49,033 bases of DNA from an uncultured Flavobacteriales bacterium (GCA_943787435.1 CALSMK010000027.1:1-49033), one strand, 5' to 3'; shown: positions 1 to 9,581, counted from the stretch's first letter. Program-made: numbers and translations. The notes: generated by a model from the letters alone, not told the origin.

Positions 1-880
1 TCTGAACTGATGCCCAAGGCGGGCAACAACACGATGTACACCTCGGGGTGTCCCAAGAACCAGAACAGGTGCTGATACAGAATGGGTGATCCTCCCGTGA
101 CGTCCAAGGCTTCACCTCCAATGAAGATGTCACTCAAATAAAACGCGGTCCCCATGGAACGGTCCATCAAAAGAAGAACCACAGCCGAGACCAATACAGG
201 GAAGCTCAAAACGCCCAAGATGGCCGTGACCAAGAATGCCCAGATCGTCAAGGGCAAGCGGAGCATCTTCATTCCTTTTGTCCGAAGGTTGATCACCGTT
301 ACGATGTAGTTCAATCCACCGAGCAATGAGCTGACCACAAACAGGACCATGGAAATGAGCCAAAGCGTCATTCCCGTGCCGCTGCCTGGCATCGCTTGAG
401 GAAGCGCACTCAATGGCGGGTAAACCGTCCAACCCCCAGATGCCGCGCCTCCTTCCACAAACAAGGAGAACACCATGATGACACTTGAGCACAGAAGAAC
501 CAGTAGCTCAACATGTTCAGGAAACCTGAAGCCATGTCACGCGCTCCAATCTGCAGTGGAATCAACAGGTTGGAAAAAGTTCCACTCAATCCTCCCGTGA
601 GCACGAAGAAGACCATGATGGTTCCGTGGATGGTGACCAAAGCCAGATAAGCGTTTCGATCCAAGACACCGTCTGGAGCCCACTTGCCCAAGAAAGTCTC
701 CAAGATGGCAAACGACTCTCCTGGCCATCCGAGTTGCAATCGGAAGAACACGGATAGAAGAACCGCCAAAATGCCCATGAAAACAGCCGTAATCAGGAAC
801 TGCTTCGAGATCATCTTGTGATCCTGGCTAAAAACGTACTTGGAGATGAAGCTCTCCTTGTGGTGTGCGTGTGCGCCCAT
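1..880 (-). CDS. coxA: Cytochrome c oxidase subunit I, N-terminal part (runs off the window; one frameshift)
   Basis: Catalytic heme-copper oxidase subunit that reduces O2 and pumps protons in the inner membrane. The ATG at 880 opens an N-terminus rich in His ([11 protein letters not shown]), followed by membrane segments and the low-spin heme ligand motif [10 protein letters not shown]. The frame breaks near 491-497: after LSYWFF the correct reading resumes as [15 protein letters not shown] and continues in one frame to the left edge, where [10 protein letters not shown] holds the His and Tyr of the cross-linked active-site pair. Restoring one C in TTCTTC(C)TG repairs it, so I read this as a one-base deletion. 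It is the last visible gene of the act-cox operon, 20 bases after coxB. The C-terminal half, with the heme a3 ligands, lies outside the window. Confidence 0.93.
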
Positions 881-900
881 GATTTCCTATGCGTTGGGGT

Positions 901-2415
901 TCAGTGGATCATCGCGATCTCCGCACCTACCTCCGATTCAACATCGGCTGTGGGTTCGGGTTGTGATTCTGGTGTAGAAGGGTTGTCTTCGTCCACGAGG
1001 AAGACATCCTGCTGCTCAAGCCATGCTTCGTAATCCTCTTGAGACTCGACGATGATGTCCATCTTCATATTGAAGTGGGCCGCACCACAGACCTTGTTGC
1101 ACAAGAGAACGTAATTGAAATCTGGATCATCCAAGATGGTCTGCATGCTGTCAGTGGTGATCGTCGGCGTCATCTTGAACCGCGTTGGCACTCCGGGAAC
1201 CGAATTCATTTGAGCCCTGAAGTGGGGCATGAATGCTGAGTGGATGACGTCACGGCTGCGGAAAACAAACTCCACCTCTTGGCCGACTGGCAAATGGAAC
1301 TCTCCTTTCACCACTTGGTCGTCCCGGCCTGCTTCAAAGCTGCCCAGCCCGTTGTCGAACGTGAAGCTTTCCAACTCCACGATGCGCTGACGGTGGCGCT
1401 TCAACCGCTTCAACTTGTCCTCTTTGGCCTCGATTTGGGCATCGGTCAAAATCAACAAGCGATCGGTTTGATGCTCGAGAATGTCATCGATTTCTGCAAT
1501 GCGGTTCTCAGCGATGGCCTTCCACCCGCCGTTATGGCTGCCGTGGTCGTCATGGCCACTGGCATCGCCGTGGTCACCATGGTCTTCTGCATGGTCATGA
1601 CCGCCGTGGTCGTCGTGGGCCTCAGCATCACCGTGGCTGCTGTGCTCGCCGTGGTCGTGGCCACCGTGGCCATGGTCATCGGCAACCAAACTGGCCACCA
1701 ACTGTGCGCGCTCAGCCTCTAACAAACCCTTCTCAAACGACAGGTCTGATTCGACTTTGCCCATTTGCTTTTCAATCTCCGCCATCGCGTCCTCCACCCC
1801 TTCCGGAGTGATGATGCCCAGCGGATTCAACGGGGTGATCAAATTGTAATTGGATTGTCCGAACTCTCCATCGTTGCCGACATAGCGAGCCGTCCAGTCA
1901 AATTGCTTGGAATAGACCTCAATGCGAATGGCATCCGCAGAAGCGTCCTCAGTCATCAAGTCCCACGTGCGCAGGCCATAAATGATGAGCACCGCAAGAA
2001 CAATGGAAGGAATCACCGTCCAAATCAACTCCAAGCGGTTGTCATGGGCGAAGAAGGTGGCCTTTCGGTCTTTGTCATAAGCGTACTTCCAAGCAAAGCC
2101 GAACAAGAGGGCGTTCACCAAGACAAACACCGCCGTGATGATCCAAATGTTGAAACTCATCAATGTGTCCACAGCATCGCCGTGAACAGAGGCTGCAGGC
2201 GGCGCGTAATCACCGTAGGCCCAGTACAAGTAAGCCACAGATGCAAAGAAGACCACCAAGAAGACCAGAAATAGGTTGGCGTTCAGACGGGTGTCTGCAT
2301 GAGAAATGTCTTCCTCTCTCTTGCCTGAAATGCGAGAGGAGAGTTCGTAGACTTTCGCCAACTGTCCAACAGCGACGATGCCAACGATAACAACCAGGAG
2401 AATGAGCAATTGCAT
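901..2415 (-). CDS. coxB: Cytochrome c oxidase subunit II with long coiled-coil/His-rich insertion
   Basis: CuA-bearing subunit that accepts electrons from cytochrome c or directly from alternative complex III. An N-terminal membrane segment (about 1-20) and two more (about 46-66, 88-108) are followed by a further hydrophobic stretch at 128-147 and the cupredoxin domain. CuA ligands are visible as H392 (IHSAF) and the CNKVCGAAHFNM motif: C439, C443, H447, M450. The usual Glu between the cysteines (CxExC) is Lys-Val here. The protein has 504 residues against roughly 300-400 for most relatives. The extra length sits between QFDW (171-174) and the strand at about 350, and contains two probable coiled coils (about 206-245 and 297-350) around a His/Asp/Gly tract with 15 His in 47 residues. 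The C-terminal tail is acidic. It starts 17 bases after actF. Confidence 0.95.
   Translation of the reverse strand: MQLLILLVVIVGIVAVGQLAKVYELSSRISGKREEDISHADTRLNANLFLVFLVVFFASVAYLYWAYGDYAPPAASVHGDAVDTLMSFNIWIITAVFVLVNALLFGFAWKYAYDKDRKATFFAHDNRLELIWTVIPSIVLAVLIIYGLRTWDLMTEDASADAIRIEVYSKQFDWTARYVGNDGEFGQSNYNLITPLNPLGIITPEGVEDAMAEIEKQMGKVESDLSFEKGLLEAERAQLVASLVADDHGHGGHDHGEHSSHGDAEAHDDHGGHDHAEDHGDHGDASGHDDHGSHNGGWKAIAENRIAEIDDILEHQTDRLLILTDAQIEAKEDKLKRLKRHRQRIVELESFTFDNGLGSFEAGRDDQVVKGEFHLPVGQEVEFVFRSRDVIHSAFMPHFRAQMNSVPGVPTRFKMTPTITTDSMQTILDDPDFNYVLLCNKVCGAAHFNMKMDIIVESQEDYEAWLEQQDVFLVDEDNPSTPESQPEPTADVESEVGAEIAMIH
1534..1680 (-). repeat. Degenerate His/Asp/Gly-coding tract inside coxB
   Basis: Residues 246-294 of CoxB read as imperfect repeats of the type HDDHGGHDH and DHGDHGD. 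The DNA shows matching degenerate repeats of CATGACCACGG-like units with scattered synonymous changes, so this is an old or selected protein repeat and not a recent slippage product. Tracts of this type bind Zn, Cu or Ni in other proteins; that role here is inference. Confidence 0.85.
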
Positions 2416-2432
2416 GGGGGCTCAGTAAAGGA

Positions 2433-3689
2433 TCAGTAGTGGAGGGCTTTTGATTCCTCGAGGTAAGGGTGGTTCACTGCAATCAACGGAGCGGCTGCAA
2501 GCCTGCTGAACGTCACATGAATGAACAACCCTAAGAACCCGAGGAACGTTCCCCATTCAAAGAACCCAAAATGCGCGTGGTCGTGCAGGGTTCCGGGCAC
2601 GACGAGCAAATACACGTCCGTGTAGTGTCCCAAGAAAATCAAAAAGCACACTGGGATGAGGAATTTCGGGTTCCGCTTGGCGTCGCGGGCCAAAAGGACA
2701 TAGAAAGGAATGGCAAAATTCACGAAGAACATGCCGATGAACGGCACCTTGTACTGGGTGAACATCCGAGCGATGTAGTAGGTCACTTCCTCTGGGATGT
2801 TGGAATACCAAATCAGCAAAAACTGAGAGAACCAGAGATAGCTCCACAACATGCTGATGCCGAACACCCACTTGGCCATATCGTGCATGTGGCTTTCATT
2901 GACCTCTTTGAAGTAGCCCTTCGAACGCAACCAAAGCAGACATACCGTGGCGAAAATCAGCATGCTCACCCACATGCCACTGAAGGTGTACCAGCCAAAC
3001 AACGTAGAGAACCAGTGTGTGTCAATGGACATGATCCAGTCCCATGCCAGCGTTGAGCTGAACACAGCGAAGAAGACCAAGAATACCGCACTGCGCCGGT
3101 ACATCTTATAATGCAGCTCCGTGCCACCCACCTCATCCTCAGCCAAGCTCCATTTGCGGAACAAACGGGCGAACAACAAGAACGTACCGATGTAGACAAG
3201 GGTCCTGATCCAAAAGAAGGTGCCGTTCAAGTAAGCCCCTTTGTTGGCAATGATGTAGTCAAAATTGGGGTTGTCTACCGCCCCTTCTGCCATTTCATGG
3301 GACAGGGAGCCATCTGCCAAGAGGTACTCGAAGTACAGGCTTTGGTCCATCCAGTGGTACAGATGGTGCAAGTGAAACTGACCAGCGAGCAGCACCAACA
3401 CAATGGCACCTGCTCCGTAGGGAATGAAACCGTACATGGCCTCAAAGAGTCGCTTCAAAACCGCACTCCAACCGCTTTCAGTAGCGTATTGCAAGGCGTA
3501 GAAAAACAGCGCTCCCAAACCCAACGAGAAGTAGAAAAAACCATTCACCAAAATGTTGGCCCAAAACCGCTGATGTCCGTGGCTGTCATCGGTGAAAAAA
3601 CCTGTGGCCATGGCCACGAGGCCAATGCCCATCAGGACATAAGTCAGGGTCTTGGCTCGGCCCTCAAAACGGAAGTTCATCGTATCCAT
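2433..3689 (-). CDS. actF: Alternative complex III subunit ActF (NrfD-like quinone-site membrane protein)
   Basis: Integral membrane subunit of the quinol:cytochrome c oxidoreductase that replaces the bc1 complex in many Bacteroidota. The 418 residues contain about ten hydrophobic helices. Recognisable blocks are GQFHLHHLYHWMD, the SSTLAWDWIMSIDTHWFST loop, and FLGHYTDVYLLVVPG near the C-terminus. It is a diverged homologue of ActC and is usually annotated as quinol:cytochrome c oxidoreductase quinone-binding subunit 2. It starts 3 bases after actE and is followed by coxB, the order expected for an ACIII-caa3 supercomplex operon. Confidence 0.93.
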   Translation of the reverse strand: MDTMNFRFEGRAKTLTYVLMGIGLVAMATGFFTDDSHGHQRFWANILVNGFFYFSLGLGALFFYALQYATESGWSAVLKRLFEAMYGFIPYGAGAIVLVLLAGQFHLHHLYHWMDQSLYFEYLLADGSLSHEMAEGAVDNPNFDYIIANKGAYLNGTFFWIRTLVYIGTFLLFARLFRKWSLAEDEVGGTELHYKMYRRSAVFLVFFAVFSSTLAWDWIMSIDTHWFSTLFGWYTFSGMWVSMLIFATVCLLWLRSKGYFKEVNESHMHDMAKWVFGISMLWSYLWFSQFLLIWYSNIPEEVTYYIARMFTQYKVPFIGMFFVNFAIPFYVLLARDAKRNPKFLIPVCFLIFLGHYTDVYLLVVPGTLHDHAHFGFFEWGTFLGFLGLFIHVTFSRLAAAPLIAVNHPYLEESKALHY

Positions 3690-3692
3690 GAC

Positions 3693-4427
3693 TCAGAATT
3701 CGGTGTTGTCCGCCATTCCACCCATGCCCATGGCAGGTGCAGCTGGCGCTTTGGGTTCTTCCTTGGTTTCAGGCGTGGCCTCTGCCGGAAGGGGCATGCC
3801 ATTCTCATCGAATTCAGGCATCTCCCCTCCCACTTGAAGGACTTTGATGTATTCGATGACCTCCCAACGCTGGCGCTGGCTCAACTGACTGGCGTGGGAG
3901 CCCATCAGGCCCTTGCCCCAGGTCAGGGTGTGGTACATTTTGCCTTCTGGCAAATCTTTCAGCTTGTCAGAATAGCTGGGAATTCCGGCGATGTGGCCAT
4001 TTCTGCTCAGCGCGCCGTCACCCTTTCCTTCCGTTCCATGGCATTGTGTGCACATGGCCACGTAGACCTTTTCACCCGCCTCAATGTTGGCTTGGTTGGT
4101 CACCAATGGGCTGCTCAGTTCCAAACCAGCCCGCTCATATTCCTCTGGAGTCTGTCCAAACGCGTAAGGCAAGGCAAAGGCCAGTTGGTCCTCTCCACGG
4201 AATGGGATGGTTCCAGGCACAGGCTTGCGGCTCGATGGTGTGTTCCGCTGCGCACGGGCCACCTCTTCACCCACCTCATAAGGCTCTTGACCATAGTCCA
4301 CGTATGCCTCAATGGCAGGACTTCGGTACATGTCGGGCATGTATTCCACACCCGGGCTGTTCGGGTCTGTGGTGCAGGCGGTCAATCCAATGACTAAACC
4401 TACCAAAAGGGTATTCAGGATTTTCAT
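3693..4427 (-). CDS. actE: Alternative complex III monoheme cytochrome c lipoprotein ActE
   Basis: Membrane-anchored periplasmic cytochrome c that passes electrons from ActA toward the oxidase. A lipoprotein signal is visible (LTAC, acylated C18). The single heme motif is CTQCH at 126-130, and the methionine in GKGLMGSH (175) is the likely sixth ligand. After the cytochrome domain there is a flexible Pro/Ala/Glu tail ending in a short Met/Gly-rich stretch (MGMGGM). The start overlaps the actD stop as ATGA, which implies translational coupling. Length (244) is somewhat long for ActE because of the tail. Confidence 0.92.
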   Translation of the reverse strand: MKILNTLLVGLVIGLTACTTDPNSPGVEYMPDMYRSPAIEAYVDYGQEPYEVGEEVARAQRNTPSSRKPVPGTIPFRGEDQLAFALPYAFGQTPEEYERAGLELSSPLVTNQANIEAGEKVYVAMCTQCHGTEGKGDGALSRNGHIAGIPSYSDKLKDLPEGKMYHTLTWGKGLMGSHASQLSQRQRWEVIEYIKVLQVGGEMPEFDENGMPLPAEATPETKEEPKAPAAPAMGMGGMADNTEF

Positions 4428-4966
4428 GCTACGTAATCCTTGATGCTGATTTCCAGCAATTCCGTTTCATTGACCGCAGCCTCGAGGCCAGCGGCGTCCA
4501 TTTCGTTCTCCTCCGTCAAGATCTCCAGCACAAACTTGTCGTCCGTTGTTCTGGGGTCCGGATTGGTGGCCGGCATGCCTGGCAAGGTTCCATTCCGCAG
4601 CAGGTACGTGATGGCCATGCCATGCGCTCCACAAAGCACGCTGAACTCAAAGGTCACAGGCACAAAAGCGGGGAGGTTTTCAATCAAGCTGAAGCTTGGC
4701 TTGCCACCGATGTTCATCGGCCAGTCCTGAATCATGAAATACCACATGCCCAACAAGGCCAGTGACGTTCCTGTCATCGCGTACATGAACGAGGTGATGG
4801 CCAAGCGGGTCCGGGTCACCCCAATGACGGGATCGATGCCGTGGACAGGGAAAGGACTGTAGACGTCCTTGATGCGGATGCCCTTGGCGACGAGCTGCTT
4901 GGCGGCTGCCATCAGCGTATCGTCGTCGTCGTACATCACGTGAAATACCTTCTTGCTGGATTCCAT
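4424..4966 (-). CDS. actD: Alternative complex III subunit ActD (DUF3341)
   Basis: Small membrane subunit of alternative complex III. The 180 residues begin with a soluble domain containing the DVYSPFPVHGID block that typifies DUF3341, then two membrane helices (about 55-79 and 98-122), then an acidic C-terminal segment. In known ACIII structures ActD packs against ActC and ActF and carries no redox cofactor; no heme or Fe-S motif is visible here either. It starts 5 bases after actC and overlaps actE by 4 bases. Confidence 0.93.
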   Translation of the reverse strand: MESSKKVFHVMYDDDDTLMAAAKQLVAKGIRIKDVYSPFPVHGIDPVIGVTRTRLAITSFMYAMTGTSLALLGMWYFMIQDWPMNIGGKPSFSLIENLPAFVPVTFEFSVLCGAHGMAITYLLRNGTLPGMPATNPDPRTTDDKFVLEILTEENEMDAAGLEAAVNETELLEISIKDYVA

Positions 4967-4971
4967 GTTGC

Positions 4972-6363
4972 TCAGGCTTTTTTGTTGGACTGGGCTTGAA
5001 TCGCCTTGTGGTTTTCACCACTTGACTTCAAAATGGTCTTCAATTCGTTCAACGCCAACACCGGGAAGAACCGAGCGAACAGCAAGAACAGGGTGAAGAA
5101 AATACCCAGGGTTCCGATGAAGACCCCAACGTCGATGTTGGTCGCATAGAACTCACCCCAACTTGACGGGTCGTAGTCCCTGTGCAACGAGGTCACGATG
5201 ATCACGTAACGCTCAAACCACATGCCGATGTTCACCACGATGGACAAGGCAAACGTGGCCACCAAGCTGCGGCGTATTTTTTTGAACCAGAACAGCTGAG
5301 GCGAAATCACGTTGCACGTCATCATGATCCAGTAGCTCATGCTATATGGCCCGCTGAAACGGTTGATAAAGGCATAGCTCTCGTACTCTACGCCGCTGTA
5401 CCAAGAGATGAACAACTCCGTGAGATAGGCCACACCCACAATGGATCCGGTCACAATGATCACGATGTTCATGTACTCCACGTGCTTGGTGTGGATGTAG
5501 TTCTCCAGCTTCATGGTCTTGCGCATGATGAGCAAGAGGGTTTGCACCATGGCAAATCCTGAGAACACCGCGCCACTCACGAAGTAAGGAGGGAAAATGG
5601 TTGTGTGCCATCCAGGAATCACCGATGTGGCAAAGTCCATGGAAACGATGGAGTGCACCGAGAACACCAGCGGTGTGGCGATGCCTGCCAGCACCAAACT
5701 GACTTCTTCAAAGCGCGTCCAGTTCTTGGCACGTCCGCTCCAACCGAAGCTGAGCAGGCCGTAAATCTTCTTCTGCAAAGGCTTGGTCATCCGGTCACGG
5801 ATGGTCGCGAAGTCAGGAATCAAACCGATGTACCAAAACACCAGAGACACCGAGAAATACGTGGAAATCGCAAACACGTCCCAAAGCAGAGGCGAGTTGA
5901 AGTTCACCCAAAGCGAACCAAACTGGTTGGGCAGGGGAAGCACCCAGTAACTCACCCAAATCCGACCCATGTGGATGCCCGGGAAGACCGCCGCCATGAT
6001 CACGGCGAAAATCGTCATGGCCTCTGCAGAACGGTTGATCGCCATTCTCCATTTCTGGCGGAACAACAAAAGCACAGCAGAAATCAACGTTCCTGCGTGA
6101 CCGATGCCGACCCACCAAACGAAGTTGGTGATGTCCCATGCCCAGCCCACAGTCTTGTTCAGTCCCCAGACACCGATGCCAGTGCCGATGAGGTACAGAA
6201 TGCAACCGACGCCATAAAAGGCGATCAAGCTGGTGATGGTGATCATGACCTTCCAACCCAGAGGGGCTTTGCCCTCAATGGGGCCCACCACGTCGTCCGT
6301 GATGTCCTTGTAGGTCTTGTTCCCCAGAATCAGGGGTTCCCGGATTGCCGCTTCTTGCTGCAT
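4972..6363 (-). CDS. actC: Alternative complex III subunit ActC (NrfD/PsrC-family quinol-oxidising membrane protein)
   Basis: Polytopic inner-membrane subunit that provides the menaquinol-binding site. The 463 residues have about ten transmembrane helices. Typical blocks include WWVGIGHAGTLISAVLLL, FPGIHMGRIW, FSVHSIVSMDFA and NIGMWFERYVIIV, all characteristic of the NrfD-like ActC family. It lies between actB (3-base gap) and actD (5-base gap), so stoichiometric expression from the act promoter is expected. Confidence 0.95.
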   Translation of the reverse strand: MQQEAAIREPLILGNKTYKDITDDVVGPIEGKAPLGWKVMITITSLIAFYGVGCILYLIGTGIGVWGLNKTVGWAWDITNFVWWVGIGHAGTLISAVLLLFRQKWRMAINRSAEAMTIFAVIMAAVFPGIHMGRIWVSYWVLPLPNQFGSLWVNFNSPLLWDVFAISTYFSVSLVFWYIGLIPDFATIRDRMTKPLQKKIYGLLSFGWSGRAKNWTRFEEVSLVLAGIATPLVFSVHSIVSMDFATSVIPGWHTTIFPPYFVSGAVFSGFAMVQTLLLIMRKTMKLENYIHTKHVEYMNIVIIVTGSIVGVAYLTELFISWYSGVEYESYAFINRFSGPYSMSYWIMMTCNVISPQLFWFKKIRRSLVATFALSIVVNIGMWFERYVIIVTSLHRDYDPSSWGEFYATNIDVGVFIGTLGIFFTLFLLFARFFPVLALNELKTILKSSGENHKAIQAQSNKKA

Positions 6364-6366
6364 GGA

Positions 6367-9300
6367 TCAGGAATTAGGGGTGTTGCGAACCTTGGTCAAG
6401 TAGGCGACGTTCGGTTGAACGCCGACCTCCTCCAATGCGTGGTAGGTTCGGTTGTTGTCATAGGTAGAACGCACCTCACTCGAAGTGTCGTTGAGGTCTC
6501 CAAATGTGATGGCGTTGGTGGGGCAAGCCTCCGCACACGCCGTGATGGCACTTCCATCGACCATTGGAGCTCCCGCCTTTTTGGCCTCGAGCTTGGCGGA
6601 TTGTGTCCGCTGAACGCAGAGGCTGCACTTCTCCATCACACCGCGGCTCCGCACCACCACATCGGGGTTGAGCACCATTCGCTGAATGGCGTCTTGGGCA
6701 GGGTTGAAGTTCTGGAACTTGTCGTATCCAGGGTAGTGGAACCAGTTGAATCGGCGCACCTTGAAGGGGCAGTTGTTCGCGCAGTAACGCGTTCCGATGC
6801 AACGGTTATAGGTCATTTGGTTGACCCCCTCGTTGGAGTGGGTCGTGGCCGCCACTGGGCAAACCGTCTCGCAAGGAGCGTGGTTGCAGTGCTGGCACAT
6901 CATGGGCATGTGCACCGTCTGAGGATTCGCACCAGGCTCCTCCATCTTTCCGTACGTCGAGATCACCCCCACACCTTCTGCTTCACCGCGCTCCATGTCC
7001 CAATCGGAAGCATAGAAACGATCGATCCGCATCCAGTGCATGTCGCGGTGGCGGCGGACTTCGTCCTTGCCCACCACAGGAACGTTGTTCTCAATGTGGC
7101 AAGCCGTGACACATGCGCTGCATCCAATGCAACTGGTGAGGTCAATGGCCATGCCCCAACGGTGACCAATGCCTTCCACAGGGTGGTCATGCCAGAGGTC
7201 AAATTCTCCTGCCGCCTTCTTGTCCAAGGCGTTGATTTCCCCGTCGCCGTTGATGTCGTCGTGGACGTTCAGACCCATGGTCTTGTTCCAACTGGCATCA
7301 CCGCGCTTCACACTCTTCTCTGCGAGGAAGCTCTCCAGCGACGTCTCCTTGACCACAGAATCGCGGCCCATATACGTGTGCTGAATTTGGGTGCACGCCA
7401 AAGGATAAGTCTCGCCGGTGGCTTCGATGCTCACATCGTAGGCCACACGCGACGGAATTCCATCCATTCCTGAGACCAAGCTGAATGCATTCTTTCCGAT
7501 GGGAACCAGATTGCCATTCACGTCGGCCAAATGATCGCCGCCTTCTCCCACCTGGTAGGCCGCCTTTCCGATGGCCTCGCTTCCTTCACCTCTTCCATAT
7601 CCAAGGGCAATCCCCAAAGTCCCTGGCGTCTGACCAGGCTGAGGGAATGCTGGAAGCTCCATGGTCTTGTCCCCCACTGTCACCTTGACCATTGACGCAG
7701 GGTCTTCTTGAGCGATGTAGGTGTTGAGTCCCATGGCTTCCATGTCGGGCCGCGCCATGGTCACGTAGTTGTCCCAAGTGGTCTTGGTGATCGGATCAGG
7801 GGTCTCCTGCAACATGGGGTTGCCGGCCTGTTGACCATCGCCCACTGTCACCTTGCGGTAGAGGTCCAATTCGAAAGCACCTCCCTTGCGAGAAGCCACA
7901 GAACGAAGCGCCCCTTGCAAATCTGCTCCGCTGAATGCCGGTGCCTGGTTTTGTTCTCCGGCAGCCATGGCGAGGAAGCCATTGTGGACACCGGTGTTCC
8001 AATCTTGGTCGGTGTACATGGCCGCTGCCGTGTAGCCCGCACTGTGGGTTTGACGCAGGTAGGTGTACCAATCTTGACCTTGACCGGCCCAAACCAGCAA
8101 GCTCTCCCCCATCGGACGAGAGTTGTACAAGGCCTGAATGGCGGGTTGAACCAATTCCACACGATCGGCCTCAATTTGAAGGTCATTCCAGCCTTCAAGC
8201 CAGTGTGGGTTCGGCGCCATGGCCGTGCAACGGCTCGCAGTCTCGTCGGCAAACAAAGCCGTCGAAACACTCATGCCCACCTTTTCTAGGCCAGCTTTGA
8301 ACCCTTCGGCCTCCATGCTGTGGTAGGCTGGGTTGATGCCATCCACGATCAATGTGGAGACCTGTCCAGCCTTCATGTCTGCCACCAACGTTGAGAAAGC
8401 CTTGTCGTCGCCTTGGAAAAGGCCAGCGTTCTCATTCAATTTCATCGTAGTCCCGACTGCACCAATGGCGCGGTTCACTGCCGAAGCGATGCGCTGGGTC
8501 GCCAAGTCATTGTCTCCAGCCACCAGCAGACCCTTGGCGCCAGAGCGCTTCAAGTCAGCCGCAGCCGACTTCACGGCCGCCATGACTGCTTCATCCAGTT
8601 GAACAGCTGAACCTTCACCGGTCAATTCACGAAGCAGAGCGGCAGCCACGCGTCCTTGCTCAGAAGGCTTGACCCGTGTGCGGCGGTCTGCGTTAGAACC
8701 GGTCAAAGACATGCCGCTTTCAAAGGCGTGCAAGCGGCTCATTCCACCGTTTTCTGGACGGCGACCCTTGGACCACTCATTGGTGTACCAAACGTGGTCA
8801 CCCCATGTGCCCAAGAAGTCAGCGTTGAGCATCACCACTGTTTCCGCCTGAGCGAAATCGTAGCTTGGGAAGACCCGGCGTCCGTAATCCACAGACATGG
8901 CTTCCACAGCCGCGCTGTAGCTCACTGCATCGCATTGGATGTGCTCCGCTCCAGTGGTCCCTGTGAAGGCGGCGATGGCCCGCTTGGCGCTGGGGCTCAT
9001 GACCGTTCCTGTCAGCAAAACCTTTCGGCCTTCTGCCTTCAAACCGGCTTGAACCGCCGCATCTAAAGATGCCCAATCAGTGGCTTCACCGTTCAAGTGA
9101 GGCTGCTGCAAACGGGCTGAGTCATACAGACCCAATACCGAAGCGTTCACTTTGGCATTGACCCTTCCAAAACCGGTCTCGGTGTTGCTCTTGACGAAAA
9201 TCGGACGCCCTTCACGTGTCTTCACCAGAACATTGACAAAGTCATGTCCATCATAGTGCGCACTGGCGTAGTAGTTCGCCACACCCGGGGTGATTTCCTC

Positions 9301-9549
9301 GGGCTTATTGGTGTAAGGGATCGACTTGACCACAGGGGTTTCGCATGCCGCCAGCGTTGCTGCCGTCACGGAAAAGCCCATGAACTTCAAGAAGTCACGA
9401 CGGCCAGTGTTGGCCCGCTGTAAGCGATCGTCGGACAAAAATTCGTCGACAGGACGCTCGGCAGGGAATTCCTGCGATTCAATCCTTTCAAACTCTGGGG
9501 TTCGGTCCAACTCCTCGAGTCCAGACCAGTAAATCTTGTTGTCAGCCAT
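6367..9549 (-). CDS. actB: Alternative complex III iron-sulfur subunit ActB (molybdopterin-oxidoreductase-like, Tat-exported)
   Basis: Periplasmic Fe-S subunit linking the quinol site to the ActA hemes. A twin-arginine signal is visible at residues 50-55 (RRDFLK), followed by a lipobox-like TLAAC (C69), so the mature protein is probably Tat-exported and lipidated. Residues about 75-760 form the molybdopterin-oxidoreductase-like domain, which in studied ACIII has no Mo cofactor. From about 805 onward comes a four-cluster ferredoxin-like domain: CIGCSACVTAC, CQHCNHAPCETVC, CIGTRYCANNCPF, CSLC and CAEACP. Length (1060) is usual for the family. It starts 32 bases after actA. Long plus-strand frames across it are shadows. 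Confidence 0.96.
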   Translation of the reverse strand: MADNKIYWSGLEELDRTPEFERIESQEFPAERPVDEFLSDDRLQRANTGRRDFLKFMGFSVTAATLAACETPVVKSIPYTNKPEEITPGVANYYASAHYDGHDFVNVLVKTREGRPIFVKSNTETGFGRVNAKVNASVLGLYDSARLQQPHLNGEATDWASLDAAVQAGLKAEGRKVLLTGTVMSPSAKRAIAAFTGTTGAEHIQCDAVSYSAAVEAMSVDYGRRVFPSYDFAQAETVVMLNADFLGTWGDHVWYTNEWSKGRRPENGGMSRLHAFESGMSLTGSNADRRTRVKPSEQGRVAAALLRELTGEGSAVQLDEAVMAAVKSAAADLKRSGAKGLLVAGDNDLATQRIASAVNRAIGAVGTTMKLNENAGLFQGDDKAFSTLVADMKAGQVSTLIVDGINPAYHSMEAEGFKAGLEKVGMSVSTALFADETASRCTAMAPNPHWLEGWNDLQIEADRVELVQPAIQALYNSRPMGESLLVWAGQGQDWYTYLRQTHSAGYTAAAMYTDQDWNTGVHNGFLAMAAGEQNQAPAFSGADLQGALRSVASRKGGAFELDLYRKVTVGDGQQAGNPMLQETPDPITKTTWDNYVTMARPDMEAMGLNTYIAQEDPASMVKVTVGDKTMELPAFPQPGQTPGTLGIALGYGRGEGSEAIGKAAYQVGEGGDHLADVNGNLVPIGKNAFSLVSGMDGIPSRVAYDVSIEATGETYPLACTQIQHTYMGRDSVVKETSLESFLAEKSVKRGDASWNKTMGLNVHDDINGDGEINALDKKAAGEFDLWHDHPVEGIGHRWGMAIDLTSCIGCSACVTACHIENNVPVVGKDEVRRHRDMHWMRIDRFYASDWDMERGEAEGVGVISTYGKMEEPGANPQTVHMPMMCQHCNHAPCETVCPVAATTHSNEGVNQMTYNRCIGTRYCANNCPFKVRRFNWFHYPGYDKFQNFNPAQDAIQRMVLNPDVVVRSRGVMEKCSLCVQRTQSAKLEAKKAGAPMVDGSAITACAEACPTNAITFGDLNDTSSEVRSTYDNNRTYHALEEVGVQPNVAYLTKVRNTPNS

Positions 9550-9581
9550 GGGGCAGATACCGGATTTGCTTGTTCAGATGA

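Noticed and set aside
1452..1722. Repeat-rich stretch that could suggest a CRISPR or minisatellite
   Set aside because: Units are irregular, have no spacer pattern and read in frame as the His/Asp tract of CoxB.
3111..4397. 428-residue plus-strand frame opposite actF and actE
   Set aside because: Antisense to conserved genes; no signal peptide, motif or start context.
5605..7473. 622-residue open frame on the plus strand opposite actC and actB
   Set aside because: It lies antisense to two unmistakable act genes, has no domain I recognise and is rich in His, Arg and Val as expected from reading GC-rich codons backwards.
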